A DNA stretch of 64,000 nucleotides from Piliocolobus tephrosceles. Its lineage: Eukaryota > Chordata > Mammalia > Primates > Cercopithecidae. The notes beneath the pieces were generated by a model. That model did not search any database. It was not told where the DNA came from and saw nothing but the letters and a program-made list of their open reading frames with translations. The DNA lies in assembly GCF_002776525.5 (NCBI RefSeq), contig NC_045441.1, forward strand, positions 132,409,411 through 132,473,410, written 5' to 3'. Shown one piece after another: positions 1 through 51,439 of the stretch (position 1 is the first letter of the stretch; each line of letters opens with the position of its first letter). The position numbers were made by a program, and so were the translations under genes.

Positions 1-564
1 GTTCCTGTGTGTGCATACAAGCGCTGGGAGATGAGGTAGATGGGCTTGAAGCTTGATAGAGGACCTGAGGCACCTCAGGTAAGGCTAGACACACCAAGGC
101 AAAGTGCAACCAAGACTGCCCTGATAGCCCAGTCTGTCCTCGCCGTTCATATTAGGAGGAAAGTTAATGCAGGTGGTCTGGGGAAATTGTGGGACATACA
201 GAAAGCACAGTGACACAAAATACCCGATTGATGTGGGCTGCCGGGTTCAGCACAGTCCTGTACCTCTGCTTCAAAGCAGAAACTGGCCTCCTTGATAAAG
301 GTTACCTTGGATCAAGGTGAGTACAGGTTGGAGAATGGGTGGAGAGAAGGTAGGATGAATGGACAAGGGAAAGGGTGGGAAATGTGGAAACGGAGGGTGG
401 AGAGTAGAGGGCAGGGATGACCACAGAGTCACCCTGCCTGCAGTCAACTCCCAGAATTCAAAAAAGCTGTTGCTCTTTTCTTCTGTGAGTCTGTCTGCTG
501 CCCTCTGTCTATTATTTCTTTTATCTTCAACAAGGCAGACACTGATCATTCTCTCTCTGTCCAG
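1..564 (+). other. CLCN1: CLCN1 intron 1 (3' part)
   Basis: Unique-looking sequence. No exon, Alu or recognisable repeat is seen before the exon 2 acceptor. Confidence 0.7.
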
Positions 565-33355
<32,791 letters not shown>

Positions 33356-33400
33356 CCCCCCTCCCACGACCTCCTCATAAAGACTGTCCAGAGGCCCAGT
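33356..33400 (+). promoter_or_regulatory. CLCN1: CLCN1 short 3'UTR with CATAAA poly(A) signal
   Basis: A CATAAA hexamer variant at 33376-33381 lies 21 bases after the stop, followed by a G/T-rich stretch. This fits the very short human CLCN1 3'UTR. No canonical AATAAA lies close by; the next on this strand is at 35043-35048. Confidence 0.6.
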
Positions 33401-34739
33401 CTGAGGGTGAACTTGTGTGGGGCAGGGTGCATCCTGAATGTGGCGAGGTCGTGCCACATTCCATGCCTCTTTCAGGAATTTTTTAATGTGATAGTGATAG
33501 TCTTAAAGGAGGAATCAGCATTTAGGCAGGGAGGAGCCTTGGTCAATTATTTCGACTATTCTCCCCATTACCAGCCAGGCAGGTGGCCCTAACCCTAGCA
33601 AAGCACCCCTCATATTCCATGGGGCTTCCTGAGTGTTCCTGGTATGCAGGAAGGGAATCCCCTGCCTCGCTCTGCCTCCCGCCTCCCCCCCAACAATTCC
33701 CCAGTGCTCTTGTCCCAGTACCGTGCTATCTGTGCCTCAGTGTCTACAAGAGGTGGGGTGAGGGGAGGCCCAGAATGACTGTGGCCCTGTAAGTGCCATG
33801 TTGGAGGAGGGGATGGGACCATCCTATGGCCTCAGGCACTGACCACCCCAGAATGTGCCTCCAGGCCAGCCACAGCCGCTTCTCTTGGAGCCCTGCGCTG
33901 GCCCACATCCGCTCCTGCAATCTGCCTCTGACCCCGACGTGTCTCCAGGCCAGGCCGTGACTAGGGCACTGAGAGAAGCAGGTGCCCTGTTGCCCAACAA
34001 TCGTGCCCCCACGGTGTCCGCTGACTCCCTCTGGCAGAAAACCTTCTATTCCACAGCACAGCTTCCTCGCCCTCCAGTGTCCAGGTTACGCCCTAGGAAA
34101 CACATCCTCCCCCTCTCCACTGTAGTTATTGACTTGTCCTGCCAAAGGTCAGCTCTGCCCTGGAGCTGCTCTAGCCAGGGCCTCTCCTGCCAAGAATCAG
34201 GGCTCAGAGCAGCTAGGTCACTGGGTCACTCAGACACCAGCCCCCTCTTAGACTGGTTCTTCAGATGCCTCTCCTAGGGGTGGAGAGTTAGGAGCTAAGC
34301 ATCAAGATGGCAAGGCTCTTGAGTGCTGCCCGCACTTGGGACAGTCACATCTTCACCCTCCCCAGATCAGCAGCAGGAAGCCTGGCTGTGCACTTCATTA
34401 GCGCGCTTTCTCTACAAAGGGAGGCCAGGTGTTGCGAGCATCCCCAAACCCTTGCTCCGTACCCAAGGTTTTTCTCCCCAACCTTGCCATCCCATATGCC
34501 TTGCTTAATTCTGCCATTGTACCCCCACTCCGACATTCTCCTCCTTTGCCTCCCCTGTTCCCAGTCTCCTCCATCCCCCAAATAAGACAGTCACAGTCAG
34601 AGGATGCCACCATGTTCTGTTTAGTGTCATTGAACACAGCCTGTAACCTTCTCCAGCATCACATCCCTCCCACTTCCCAGGCCAAGAGAGACACTGAAGC
34701 CTGGGTAGGGGACTGGCAGTGGGCCTTTGAGCCCATGCC
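33401..34739. other. Spacer between the convergent CLCN1 and FAM131B 3' ends
   Basis: About 1.3 kb without Alu or recognisable repeat. Reading frames are short and unremarkable, and no RNA gene is recognised. Confidence 0.6.
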
Positions 34740-37700
34740 CTTGTGTACATAATCTATAGTATTTATATATATTGATATAGAATTCTCTCTGTAATATATG
34801 TCATAGAATCTCTCTTGGGCCTGGGGTGGGAATGTCACATTAAGAAAACATGCTAAGACTGGCCATAAAAATGGATATTTCCCAGACCTGGAAGATGGTG
34901 TGTGGGATGTATAGGTGAGGTCGAGGAGAAGATACTAAACTCATTCCCCAGGATCCCCGCTTCAACACGAGGACAAGAAAGAAGGTGTGTGGGGGTGGAG
35001 GGGGCAATGGAGGGGAGGAATGGAAGATTTGGATTTTCATTTAATAAAGTCATTTGAAAATGAAAGTGCACCCCCCCAGAAAAAGAAAATCATTTAGCAA
35101 GAGCAGTTTCATTCACAAGAATATAAAAACAGCCCTGTTCCAGGACTGCTGTAAAACGTGCTGCACAGCCTTAACCCCAAAGGAAAAGCCACCCTTTCCC
35201 ACCCCGCAACAGCCTCTTCCTGCACATGCCCCTCCCCACCCCCTGAAATAGGCGATAAGCAACCCCCATGCACCCTGCCCCCAGCACCAGAAGAGTCCTA
35301 AGATGGTCCCAGGCCAGCTCCTCAGTCTCTCTCTTCAGAGCGGGTAGGAGCTCCTTGCAGAAGACAGACCCCCACCTGACTTCTGTCTGCAGCAATATGC
35401 CAGCACCCTGGGGACACCAGGTTCATGTATGAACCCTGCTAGAGTCCTTCAGACCTTTAGTCATCTTTTGTCAGGGACCATGTGGCTTCCTTGGGAAAGG
35501 GAAGGAGGAATGAAAGCTGCTGTGGGCTACCTTTCCTAACTCCCCCGGGCCTGAGCAAAAAGGAACTGTAATGAATGAACGCACTCAGTGGGTGAGATGT
35601 CCACTGTGGTCTGGGGGGATAATATGGGCACTGAGAGGACGAGATGACAGGAAGAGGTGATGTGGGAATAGCGCACATTGGAGAAGGTGAGGAACCAGGG
35701 ACCCCGAGGAAGGAAGGTCACATGAACATGCAAAACCCCAGAGCTTGCAGAAGGAGATGGGTGGGGAACAGCTGCCAGGGCGGGCATGCTAGACCACCTC
35801 TCAGAGTTCCTGGAAATGAGGTCCTGGGACACGGAGTTAGCACATGTTAGCAAGCGCAAGAGGACTCTTCCCCTGTACAGGCAGGATTCGGTTAGATGAC
35901 TGCACCTGCCTTGGCTCACCTTGCCTAAGCCCACGTTTCCTCCAAAATCCATCCTCAGGATAACCATTGTCCCCCTTCCAGAGAAGACACGGAACCCCCT
36001 GCCCTGCTTGCATCCCAGGAGTGTGTGTAGGAGAGTATGAACTTGATGGCAGAACAGGATCATAGATGGACAGAAACACCCCAACTCTCAACTTCCTCAT
36101 TATAAAATAATAAGTTCCGGGACCTGGGGGTGAGGGCACAGTTTGTGTCCAGGGTTGGCAGAAGACGACAGTGCTCCCTTCCAGCAGGGGATGCAAGTGG
36201 TAGAACTCCTGACAGAGTGTGGGTAGGACACAAGCCTGGGAGCTGGAGCCTTGGAAGGGCGTGAAGAAAGAAGGAGATAGGGCAGTGAGCCTCTTAGGCC
36301 TCTCTCTCCTACCCAAACTCTGCCTGCGCCAAGGGCTGGGGAGGGACTACCCTGGCAGTGGCAGGGCCAAGTGCTCTCCAGCCCCACAGCGCCGCTGCTT
36401 CGCTCCGCCCATCCTCTGCCTGTGCTCTTACAGTAGTGCTGGGGTGCATATGCTGCTCAGTCCCCACCAGCATGGATGCCAAGTGTGGGAGGGCAAGCTT
36501 GTGTCTCACCATACACCATCCTGGAAGGAAGAATCCGTGAATTTTCCTGTCTTCCTCCGGTAGGAGGCCTGGGGAGGCAGGGAGGACAGCTGTGAAGCTG
36601 TTTGGGAGTCCTGGGAGGAGCTGAAGAAGGGGCAGAAGGTGCCGAGTGCCCACCCTGGCCCTCAGCTGCAACCCTGACTGGCTGAGGGAGTGACAGCACC
36701 GGACTCCTCCCTCCACCCCACTCAACCCTGAGTGCCCAAGAAGTTATAAAAATGTAGAAAAGGCAAAGAGAAAAGTGTAAACAGCTTCAGAGGACAGGGG
36801 TGGATAGGGGGAGACAGCCCTCATGCTCCCCCCGCTGTTGGCGACACCTGCATCCTGCGTTGGTGTATCCAAGACGAGTGTCCCCGCACCCTCCTCAGGG
36901 CCAGGCTCCAGGAGCAGGGATGGAAGAAAGCTGAAAGGGAAGCAAGAGCTGGAGCAGCCAGCCCCAGCTGGGTCTTTTCCCAGATCCTTAGGATCCTCCT
37001 TTCAGCCATGGGATATTCAAGATCCCAGAGCAAGGGGCTGTGTTTGTTCTTGGTCTCCTCAGTGACTCTCTTGTCTCTGGGCAGGCCTTGATAGAAAGAA
37101 CCACGTCTGTGCCCCCTGTAGATCTCAGCTGCCACGTCCACCTCCTCCTCGACTCCTGATCTCAGAAGCCAAATGACCCGCTGAGGCAGCCTCTCCACCC
37201 TCCACATGCATGTGCCCTTCAGGCAGCCTCCCCTGCGCCTGTCCAGCCATGTCCAACAGCCCCTAAGGTCTGTTCTCTCAGTAAGGATGAGCTGGGGCCA
37301 CAGCCAGAGAAAACAGAGTTGGGAAAAGCAAGAGTGAAATGGAGAAAGGAGGCATTCAGACAGCACAGTTACGGCTCCTGGAAGACGAAATCGGGGAGTG
37401 AAGAACTGAGATCCAGTCTTGAGCACAGCTGCACTGCCCCCGTCCTCAGGGTGCACACACTGGAGACTTTGTCAGCACAAACCCAGAAGCCCGCAGCCCA
37501 GGTCCTTCTCCACAGCCACATCAAGCTCATGGCCATCTAGTTGCCCAGGTCTCAGTTCCCAGGCCTGTGGGTTTCTAGAGTGTAAGCCTGGATAAAATCC
37601 CATCCTGGTCTTCCATTTCCGGGAGAGGACTGGAAGCTCCTGGGTTCCCCAATGTTGTCTGCCCGGTTTCAGCTGTACTGCTGGGGGGAGGGAATGTATG

Positions 37701-37755
37701 GGTCACAGCCATGGCCCTCAGGTGGGAGTGGAAGGCAGGGCATTGGGGGAGGAAG
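34740..37755 (-). other. FAM131B: FAM131B 3'UTR (about 2.7-3.0 kb)
   Basis: Repeat-free, GC-rich sequence with no Alu, unlike everything around it, which fits a conserved 3'UTR. Candidate poly(A) signals on the - strand are ATTAAA at 35045-35040 and TATAAA at 34767-34762. I recall about 1.3 kb between the human CLCN1 and FAM131B ends, which favours the distal one. Confidence 0.6.
35040..35048. promoter_or_regulatory. Overlapping poly(A) hexamers on both strands
   Basis: The sequence tttaataaa holds AATAAA on the + strand (35043-35048) and ATTAAA on the - strand (35045-35040). Confidence 0.6.
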
Positions 37756-43829
<6,074 letters not shown>

Positions 43830-43991
43830 GGCTCCGGGGGCCGCCGGGCCGGGCCCTCACCGACTCGGGGCGCGCGCCGGGGGGAGCACCGGGAGCCGCG
43901 CCGCCGCCCCAGCCGCTCTGCAGCGCCGCGGCTGTCTCTGCTCGGCTCCGCTCCCCCCTCCCCTCTCCATCCCTCCCCACGGCAGCTCCGT

Positions 43992-43994
43992 CGC

Positions 43995-44025
<31 letters not shown>
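43992..44025. repeat. (CCG)n trinucleotide repeat, about 11 units with one CTG interruption
   Basis: Lies 163-196 bases upstream of the FAM131B ATG, in the 5'UTR or core promoter. Four CGC units, one TGC, then six CGC units are visible. Confidence 0.9.
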
Positions 44026-44026
<1 letters not shown>

Positions 44027-44330
44027 GGCTCCCCCGCCCCGGCTCGGCTCGCCACGGCCGGGGAGGGGGCGGCCCGGGGATTGGCTGCGCCCCACGCCTC
44101 CCCGCCCCTGCCCCGGCCGTGCCGCCGCGCTCCCTCGGGGATCTGGGGCCCCCACCGCCGCGCCCCCCCGCCTGCCCGTGCCCAGCCCCTTTCCCGGGGC
44201 TCTCGCCTGGAGAACCCCAGCTTGGGTTTCAGGAGCAGGGGCACGAACCCAGGGCCTACCCCGAGGTTCTGGTTGATGGATTTTGCGGGCCGGGGGCGGG
44301 GGGTGCCCTGAGAGGAAGTGGGGTGGTGGT

Positions 44331-46080
44331 GAGAATAAAGCCGGGCCGAAGGGCCTTTGGCCACCAAATTCCGCAAACACTTGTTTTCTTCCTGGGGCCG
44401 CATCTGGGACACACACAGAAACGGGATTGGACACAGCTCTGGGCTCTGCGTTTCAAGTGCGCTATTTTGTCCACCCAAACAGAACGTGAAGTCTTTGAAA
44501 GTGGATCGTGTGGGCCACTTCTCTATGCTCGCTGGACATTCAGGGGTGGGTGTGGGGATATGCAGATAGTCGAGCTCCAGGCCTGGTTGGGGATGGGAGA
44601 GTATGACGAGGATAGTTTACTCGCAGTAGACTAACAACAATGTCAGGACCCCAGGCTGGCTAGAAGACATCGTCTTGAATCCAGTTTAACTTTTCTGAGA
44701 CGTGGTCTTCTCGGACAAATGAAAGCAAGGCGGTCCCGAAGCAGCAAAGAGAAAGATTGGCCTCTGGCTCGTGGGACGGGGCCAGGTAGATACCTCAGGC
44801 CCTATGGGGAGGAGATGAAGGTCTAAGTTGCAAGGGTTAAGTGAGCACTTTGGTTACAGCAGGCAAGAAGTGGAGTCCAGAAAAGATGTATGAGAAAGGG
44901 CAAGGAGACCTTTTTGTCTAAGCGGTACCCAGAAAGCCCAAAGTGTGAGAGAGTGGGCAGGTGGGCATTCACAGAAGCAGGTGCCCATCCAGGCTCTGAC
45001 TGCACCTCGCCCACTTTTTGGTCCCTACGAGATTGCAGAGAGAGAAGGCAACGGGCCAGGGGTCCCTGGTGTGGGCTCCTAACAGGGAAACTAAGTCTTA
45101 TGGATGTAACTTTGTAACCTTTAGATTGTGAGTGGAGAGCTACATCCCATGGGGTGGCAGATGAAGATGTGGGTGAAGACACTAACAGTTGAATTGCAGA
45201 TTGGGGAGATGGGATTATGGTGAGAGAATCCATCTTTGGTGTATGTGCATGAAGAAATAAACCAAATCTACATCTATAAAACCGCGGGAAGGAAAGAGAT
45301 AATAATCAGTTGCAGGTCTGCTTAGATTTTAATTGTTTAGTGTAGCTTGTGGCAGGATCTGCTACTTTATTTCAACAGTGGAGAGAATTAGAAAGCATTT
45401 TCTTTTTTCATATCTACTATTGTTCGTTATATAAAAGAAGTGTCAAATGGTTTCTGCTCTCATGGAATATGCTGTCCAGTTGCAAAGGAAAGAAGATGGA
45501 GAGATGATTAAAAAAAAAAAAAGAACAAAGAGCCTCTATTATTCTAGTTGCCCACACATCCCTATTATTTGAGCAGAGAAAACACGACAGGGGACTGACC
45601 AGGTAATGGGGCAATGGACCACATGGCCATTATGCTCTTGCCTTCCCACCTGAAACTTCTGTCTCCTTATGGCTCTCCCTGAGTAATACATATACTTATA
45701 TATGACTATGTATCTCTTACTGTGGTCCCAACTTGGATGCAAACCCCTCCCCTTGGTCTCCTTAACACAACTATATAAGGCTGCATTTATCCAAATGATT
45801 TAACACGAGGGATTCCAGGTCTTGGAGACTCAGTCCCATCTCTCATTCTGTCTTGAAGGTATTTCCAGTCCCTCCCCGCTACCCACACACAAAGAAGTAG
45901 AATATTCTAGGCATGTTCCTGGCCAGCTTCCTTCCTGCTCCCTGCAGGGCTTCTTTTACAAAGGTTCTGCTACTTCTCACTAGTTAGGGCCATTGTCCCA
46001 GTCTCCTTGCCATCTTCTAAGCCAAGGCCAAAAATCCTAGTTCTAGTATGAACTGGAACAACCCTTCTTGAGGACAATTT
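44331..46080. other. Region upstream of FAM131B
   Basis: Unique sequence without Alu or recognised exon. In human, upstream FAM131B exons or antisense RNAs are annotated in this general area, but nothing here lets me place one. Confidence 0.5.
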
Positions 46081-46776
46081 GACAGTACTGATAAAAAAAA
46101 AATCTTTAAAATATCCATCGCTGTTGTGGTTGTTACTGAATTGTCATATGACTATTCCCTTTATAGGAATATTCCAAAGAAATAAAAATAGAATGTGGAC
46201 AACAATTTAACTACAGCACTCATCAGAGCACTGTTTACATGATAAGGCAGGTTATTTTTTTTTTATTTTTATTTTTTTGAGACGGAGTCTTGCTCTGTCG
46301 CCCAGGCTGGAGTGCAGTGGCCGGATCTCAGCTCACTGCAAGCTCCGCCTCCCGGGTTTCGCCATTCTCCTGGCTCAGCCTCCCAAGTTGCTGGGACTAC
46401 AGGCGCCCGCCACCTCGCCCGGCTAGTTTTTTGTATTTTTAGTAGAGACGGGGTTTCGCCGTGTTAGCCGGGATGGTCTCGAACTCCTGACCTCGTGATC
46501 CGCCCGTCTCGGCCTCCCAAAGTGCTGGGATTACAGGCTTGAGCCACCGCGCCCGGCCATTGATAAGGAAGGTTATACACAACCTATACATTCAAACTTG
46601 GGGATGTATTAAATAAATTATGGTATATGTCCATAATAGAATATTAGGCAGACATTAATAATATTTTATGACTGCATTTGATGACGTGGAAACTTGTTCA
46701 TGGCCTATTGTGACACTGTAAAACAATAGGCTATAAGAATTTGAGTATACCCATTTTTCTTTAAAAATTACACACA
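46081..46776. mobile_element. L1M-like 3' fragment split by an AluY
   Basis: Phrases such as 'taaataaattatggtatatg' on either side of the Alu suggest an old L1 3' end. Low divergence detail is not available. Confidence 0.4.
46255..46560 (-). mobile_element. Young AluY (Old World monkey type)
   Basis: Antisense, with 'gtggccggatctcagctc' and 'ttacaggcttgagcc' variants. Target duplications at 46240-46254 and 46561-46575 differ at one base. Confidence 0.94.
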
Positions 46777-47043
46777 GGCAGTCGCCGTGGCTCACGCTTT
46801 TAATCCCAGCATTCTGGGAGGCCAAGGTGTGCAAATAACTTGAGCCCAGGAGTTTGAAAGCAGAGGGCAACAGGGTAAAACCTTGTCTCTACAAAAATTA
46901 CAAACTTAGCGGGGTGTGTGGTGCCAGGTGCCTGTGGGCCCAGTTACTCAGGGGGCAGAGGTGGAAGGATTGCTTGAGCCAGTGAGGTTGAGGCTGCAGT
47001 GAGCCAGGATTGCACCACTGCATTCCAGCCTGGGTGACAAACA
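46777..47043 (+). mobile_element. Old Alu (AluJ-like)
   Basis: Diverged sense copy ending in the (CA)n tract 47046-47086. Confidence 0.85.
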
Positions 47044-47045
47044 AA

Positions 47046-47086
47046 TTACACACACACACACAGACACACACACACAGACACACACT
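47046..47086. repeat. (CA)n microsatellite
   Basis: CA units with two GACA interruptions, at the Alu tail. Confidence 0.95.
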
Positions 47087-47580
47087 CCTCCTGTCTTGTC
47101 GTTCTTTCCATCCCAAGTAGTTTATGGGAAAGCCTATGTAAGTCTCTGCCGCGACTCAAAGGTTTTAGTTCGACAATGAAATCAGTATATTAACCAGTTC
47201 ATTTCCAAAGTCTAAAAATACAGGACTTTGGCAGAATGCCTCCACTGTGGCGCTGGCACTTCGTAACCCTTCCCCTTTGAGACACAGCCCCAAGGTGAGA
47301 CTACGCCTTCCGTTCTCTCTGTTGTTGCTGGTGTGTGTTCCTAATCTCCTGTGGATAGTTCTTGGACAAAAGGAACCAATCAAGTTCAGCGACAGTACTA
47401 TCCAAAACTGAGATTCTTGTCCCAGGACCCATGGACAGAACCCAGAGTCTATAACCACGGATGGGAAAAATTCCATTTTTACATTCAGTCACTTGGAACT
47501 GAAATTCCCCATTTACCTCAGTTATACAAGTAGACAGAAAACCACAGTAGTATTTGAGGTATTGTATCATACTGTGTCTT

Positions 47581-47878
47581 TTTTTTTTTTTTTTTTTTGA
47601 GATGGAGTCTCGCTCTGTCGCCCAGGCTGGAGTGCAGTGGCCGGATCTCAGCTCACTGCAAGCTCCGCCTCCCGAGTTTACACCATTCTCCTGCCTCAGC
47701 CTCCCGAGTAGCTGGGACTACAGGCGCCCTCCACCTCGCCTGGCTAGATTTTTGTATTTTTAGTAGAGATGGGGTTTCACCGTGTTCGCCAGGATGGTCT
47801 CCATCTCCTGACCTCGTGATCCGCCCGTCTCGGCCTCCCAAAGTGCTGGGGTTACAGGCTTGAGCCACCGCGCCCGGC
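47581..47878 (-). mobile_element. Young AluY with target-site duplication
   Basis: Same variants as the copy at 46255; flanked by 'atactgtgtctt'. Confidence 0.94.
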
Positions 47879-47899
47879 CCATACTGTGTCTTAATCACC

Positions 47900-48970
47900 A
47901 ATGGAAGTCACAGATGTTTGTATTACCTGAAGATTTTTTACAATATCCTTTAATGTCCATCACTACTTTGAAATTATGGTAGTATTAAACCTGCCTCTAC
48001 CTTTTCTGATTTAATGCTTTTACAAAAGGAAGCAGATGTATTATGATATCACAATTTTATAACTACATTTTGATATAGTTGATTTCCTTTGTAATTATAT
48101 GTATTTTACTTTACACTTTTAATATTATTTTGAGAGGGAAGCATGGACTTTCCAGGTTGCCAAAGATGTCCGGGGCACATAAATGTTTAAGAACTTCTGG
48201 ACTTTAAATACATATTCAGTTGGGGGGGGTTCGCTAATTCTGCAGAGGCTTAACCCCCAGATAAAATGATCAGGCAAGACACTTATCCCATTTTGCAGCT
48301 GGGGTCTCCAGGGACAACTGTAGGTACTTCGGGGGTACCTGCAGGATTGAAAGAAGGTACCAAAGTTTCACATCCATCCCAACAAATGGAGAGATGGCTC
48401 CAAAACACAACTTAATCAAGTGTTCCTTTCATTTTATTGGGATATATTAGATCAAAGTTAAAGGTCTATGAAAATATTCAATTGAGAAGGGAAGGCTCAA
48501 AGTATAAGAGAGGGGAAGATTAATCAATATTGAATGTAAATTCCTAAAACCACCTCAAGAGATGGGAGCAGAGCTGAGGGAGGGGGATAAGACTATATGG
48601 GAGGAGTCCAGCTCTTCTTCCAGCAGCAGGGAAGACGGGGCAGAGGCCAGTGGGCTGCCTGTTTGGTGTCGGGAGAACGAGGGATTCCCGTCTGACGGCA
48701 TCTACTTTCTCCGACAAGTAGGAGGCGAGATCATCTATTGAGAGTCAGAATGAGAGAGATAGAGAAAAAAATAAAACGCACTTTAAAGTGCAAATATCAA
48801 TTTACAATTGATTTAAAGAATAGAGTTTTCAGTCTATTCTTACAAACCTCTAAGAAAGATATTCTTTCTGCCTTGCAGTTGAGAGAACTGGGACTGAGAA
48901 TTCAGTTAACTTCCTTTTCCCTAAGATTTCCCAGTTGGAAAGAGAAAGAGCTAGCACCTTTTGTGTGTGT
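47900..48970. other. Unrecognised intergenic stretch
   Basis: A/T-rich to about 48200, then a G/C-richer part (48220-48740) that I cannot assign. MIR-like text occurs near 48860-48950. Confidence 0.4.
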
Positions 48971-48975
48971 GTGTG

Positions 48976-49431
48976 TTTTGTTTTGTTTTGTTTTTGAGAC
49001 AGGGTTTCACGCTCATCAGGCCAGAGAACAATGGCATGATCATAGCTCACTGCAGCCTCGAGCTCCTGGGTTCAAGTGATCCTCCTGCCTCAGCCTCCTA
49101 AGTCGATGGGACTACAGGCATGTGCCCCAACACTCGGCTAATTTTTTGTATGTGCATATTTTAGTAGACATGGGATTTCACCAGGCTGCCCAGGCTGGCC
49201 TAGAACTCCTGGCCTCAAGCGATCCACCCGCCTTGGCCTCCCAAAGGGCTGGGATTATAGGCATGAGCCACCACACCTGGCCTACTCGGCTAATTTTTGA
49301 ACTTTTTATTTTTGTAGACGGGGGTCTCACTGTATTGCCCAGGCTGATCTTGAACTCCTGGCCTCAAGCAATCTTCCTACCGCAGGATCCTAAAGTCCTT
49401 GAATTATGGGCGTGAGCAACTGCACCTGGCC
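48976..49431 (-). mobile_element. Alu with an extra right monomer
   Basis: A complete antisense Alu (to 49282) is followed directly by another monomer (49285-49431). The outer flanks are similar ('aaagagct', 'aaagagcc'), suggesting one inserted unit. Confidence 0.8.
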
Positions 49432-49938
49432 AAAAGAGCCAACATTTAAACTCAGCTCCTCAGATGGAAAATCCATTCCGGATGTTGGAGAAAGTGCTTT
49501 ATTTGTTCACTTAAAAAAATTAAAGTTACTCAGCTCAGGACATTTAAGTGAATACACATTCTTTCACGCTTGTCTTTCTTTAATTAAGGTGGGACCATAA
49601 GCTGAAGAGAGGAATACATCTGTCTACATTTCTAAATTCTGAAATGGAAAAGCAATGATCTTTCTTCAGAGTGATTTGTAGCAATAACTCTTTGGTGCTT
49701 TCATAAAATATTGATGATAAGTGTCTTAGTCCCTACTTATCAATGTCCTTGTATGGTGTCAGAGTCTCTATCTTCAGGCAGCCCTGAAGATCAGTCAGCT
49801 TTGGGGCACTCCTAGTGGTTCTCAAATACCCTATTTGCTAAAGGTCAGAAGTGAGAGTGCTGATGCTGGAGAACTTGTAAGAACAGTTTTGGGGACTGGG
49901 TGGAAATCACAAGGGTCAGTAACAGAGGTCTATATTCT

Positions 49939-50232
49939 CTTTTTTTTTTTTTTTTTTTGAGATGGAGTCTTGCTCTATCACCCAGGCTGGAGTGCAGTGG
50001 TGAGATCTCGGGTCACTGCAACCTCCGCCTCCCAAGTTCAAGCAATTCTACTGCCTTAGCTTCTAGAGTAGCTGGGACTACAGGCACCCACCTGGCTAAT
50101 TTTTGTATTTTTAGTAGGGATGGGGTTTCACCATGTTGACCAGGCTGGTCTCGAACTCCTGATCTCTGGTGATCTGCCTGCCTCAGCCTCCCAAAGTGCT
50201 GGGATTACAGGCACGAGCCACTGCACCCAGCC
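49939..50232 (-). mobile_element. Alu
   Basis: Antisense, flanked by 'gaggtctatattct' and 'gaggtctattttct'. Confidence 0.94.
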
Positions 50233-50796
50233 TGAGGTCTATTTTCTTTAAAATCAGAGTGATTTCCTAAACACTCAGTCAACAGGGGGACCAAGAGTGG
50301 GGTTTAGGGGCATTAGGTTGCTGACAAGAGACCCCATTCATACACAGGGGCAGACTCAGAGGCAAGTCATGGATGAGTGCAGGTGTTTGTAGTGTGTAAG
50401 CTGTATTCCCACAGAGTAGGAAGTGGCCACAGAATCTGTCCTAGTGGTCGATATAGTTCTCTCCCCGACCCCTACCTGCCATCCCCAGCTGGGTTCCAGA
50501 GTAATCAACAGATGAGGGTCGTGGCCATTGTGCTGGGGCACAGCAAGTTTGCTGAGGAAGGATGGCTCAGCCAGTTATAGAGGATGAGAGGGTCCATGGC
50601 AGAAGTTCTGTGGTTTCAGTGTCGGTGGTGGAGACAAAAAGGCCTCACATTACCAGTCTCTGATCTGTTGGACACTATGAAAGATAGACCAGCACAGGTC
50701 ATGCTCATTTGACTTTTAGATAAGGTTTGAAATCTTGTAAAATATTGGGGATCTAAGGTGAGCTCACTCCCATTTTTAGTTAGATAAGAAAGCTTA

Positions 50797-51427
50797 TCGC
50801 CAAGGGCGGTGGCTCAGGCCTATAATTCCAGTACTTTGGGAGGCCAAGGCAGGTGGATCACAAGGTCAGGAGTTTGAGACCAGCCTGACCAACATGGTGA
50901 AACCCCGTCTCTACTAAAAATACAAAAATTGGCCAGGCGCAGTGGCTCAAGCCTGTAATCCCAGCACTTTGGGAGGCCGAGACGGGCGGATCACGAGGTC
51001 AGGAGATCGAGACCATCCTGGCTAACACGGTGAAACCCCGTCTCTACTAAAAAATACAAAAATCTAGCTGGGCGAGGTGGCGAGCACCTGTAGTCCCAGC
51101 TACTCTGGAGGCTGAGGCAGGAGAATGGGGTAAACCCCGGAGGCGGAGCTTGCAGTGAGCTGAGATCTGGCCACTGAACTCCAGCCCCGGCAACAGAGCG
51201 AGACTCCGTCTCAAAAAAATAAATAAATAAAATAAATAAATAAATAAAATACAAAAATTAGCCGGGTGTGGTGGTGCATACCTTTAATCCCTGCTACTCA
51301 GGAGGCTGAGGCAGAAGAATTGCTTGAACCCAGGAGGCGGAGGTTGCAGTGAGCCGAGGTCACGCCACTACACTCCAGCCTGGGTAACAGAGCAAGACTC
51401 CGTCTCAAAAAAAAAAAAAAAGAAAAA
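50797..51427 (+). mobile_element. Alu interrupted by a younger Alu
   Basis: The outer copy is 50797-50930 plus 51260-51427, with outer duplication 'agaaagctta' on both sides. Confidence 0.93.
50931..51245 (+). mobile_element. Young AluY nested inside the older Alu
   Basis: Inserted in the middle A-rich linker of the outer Alu; target duplication 'aaaatacaaaaatt'. The (AAAT)n tail runs to 51247. Confidence 0.94.
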
Positions 51428-51439
51428 GAAAGCTTACCA

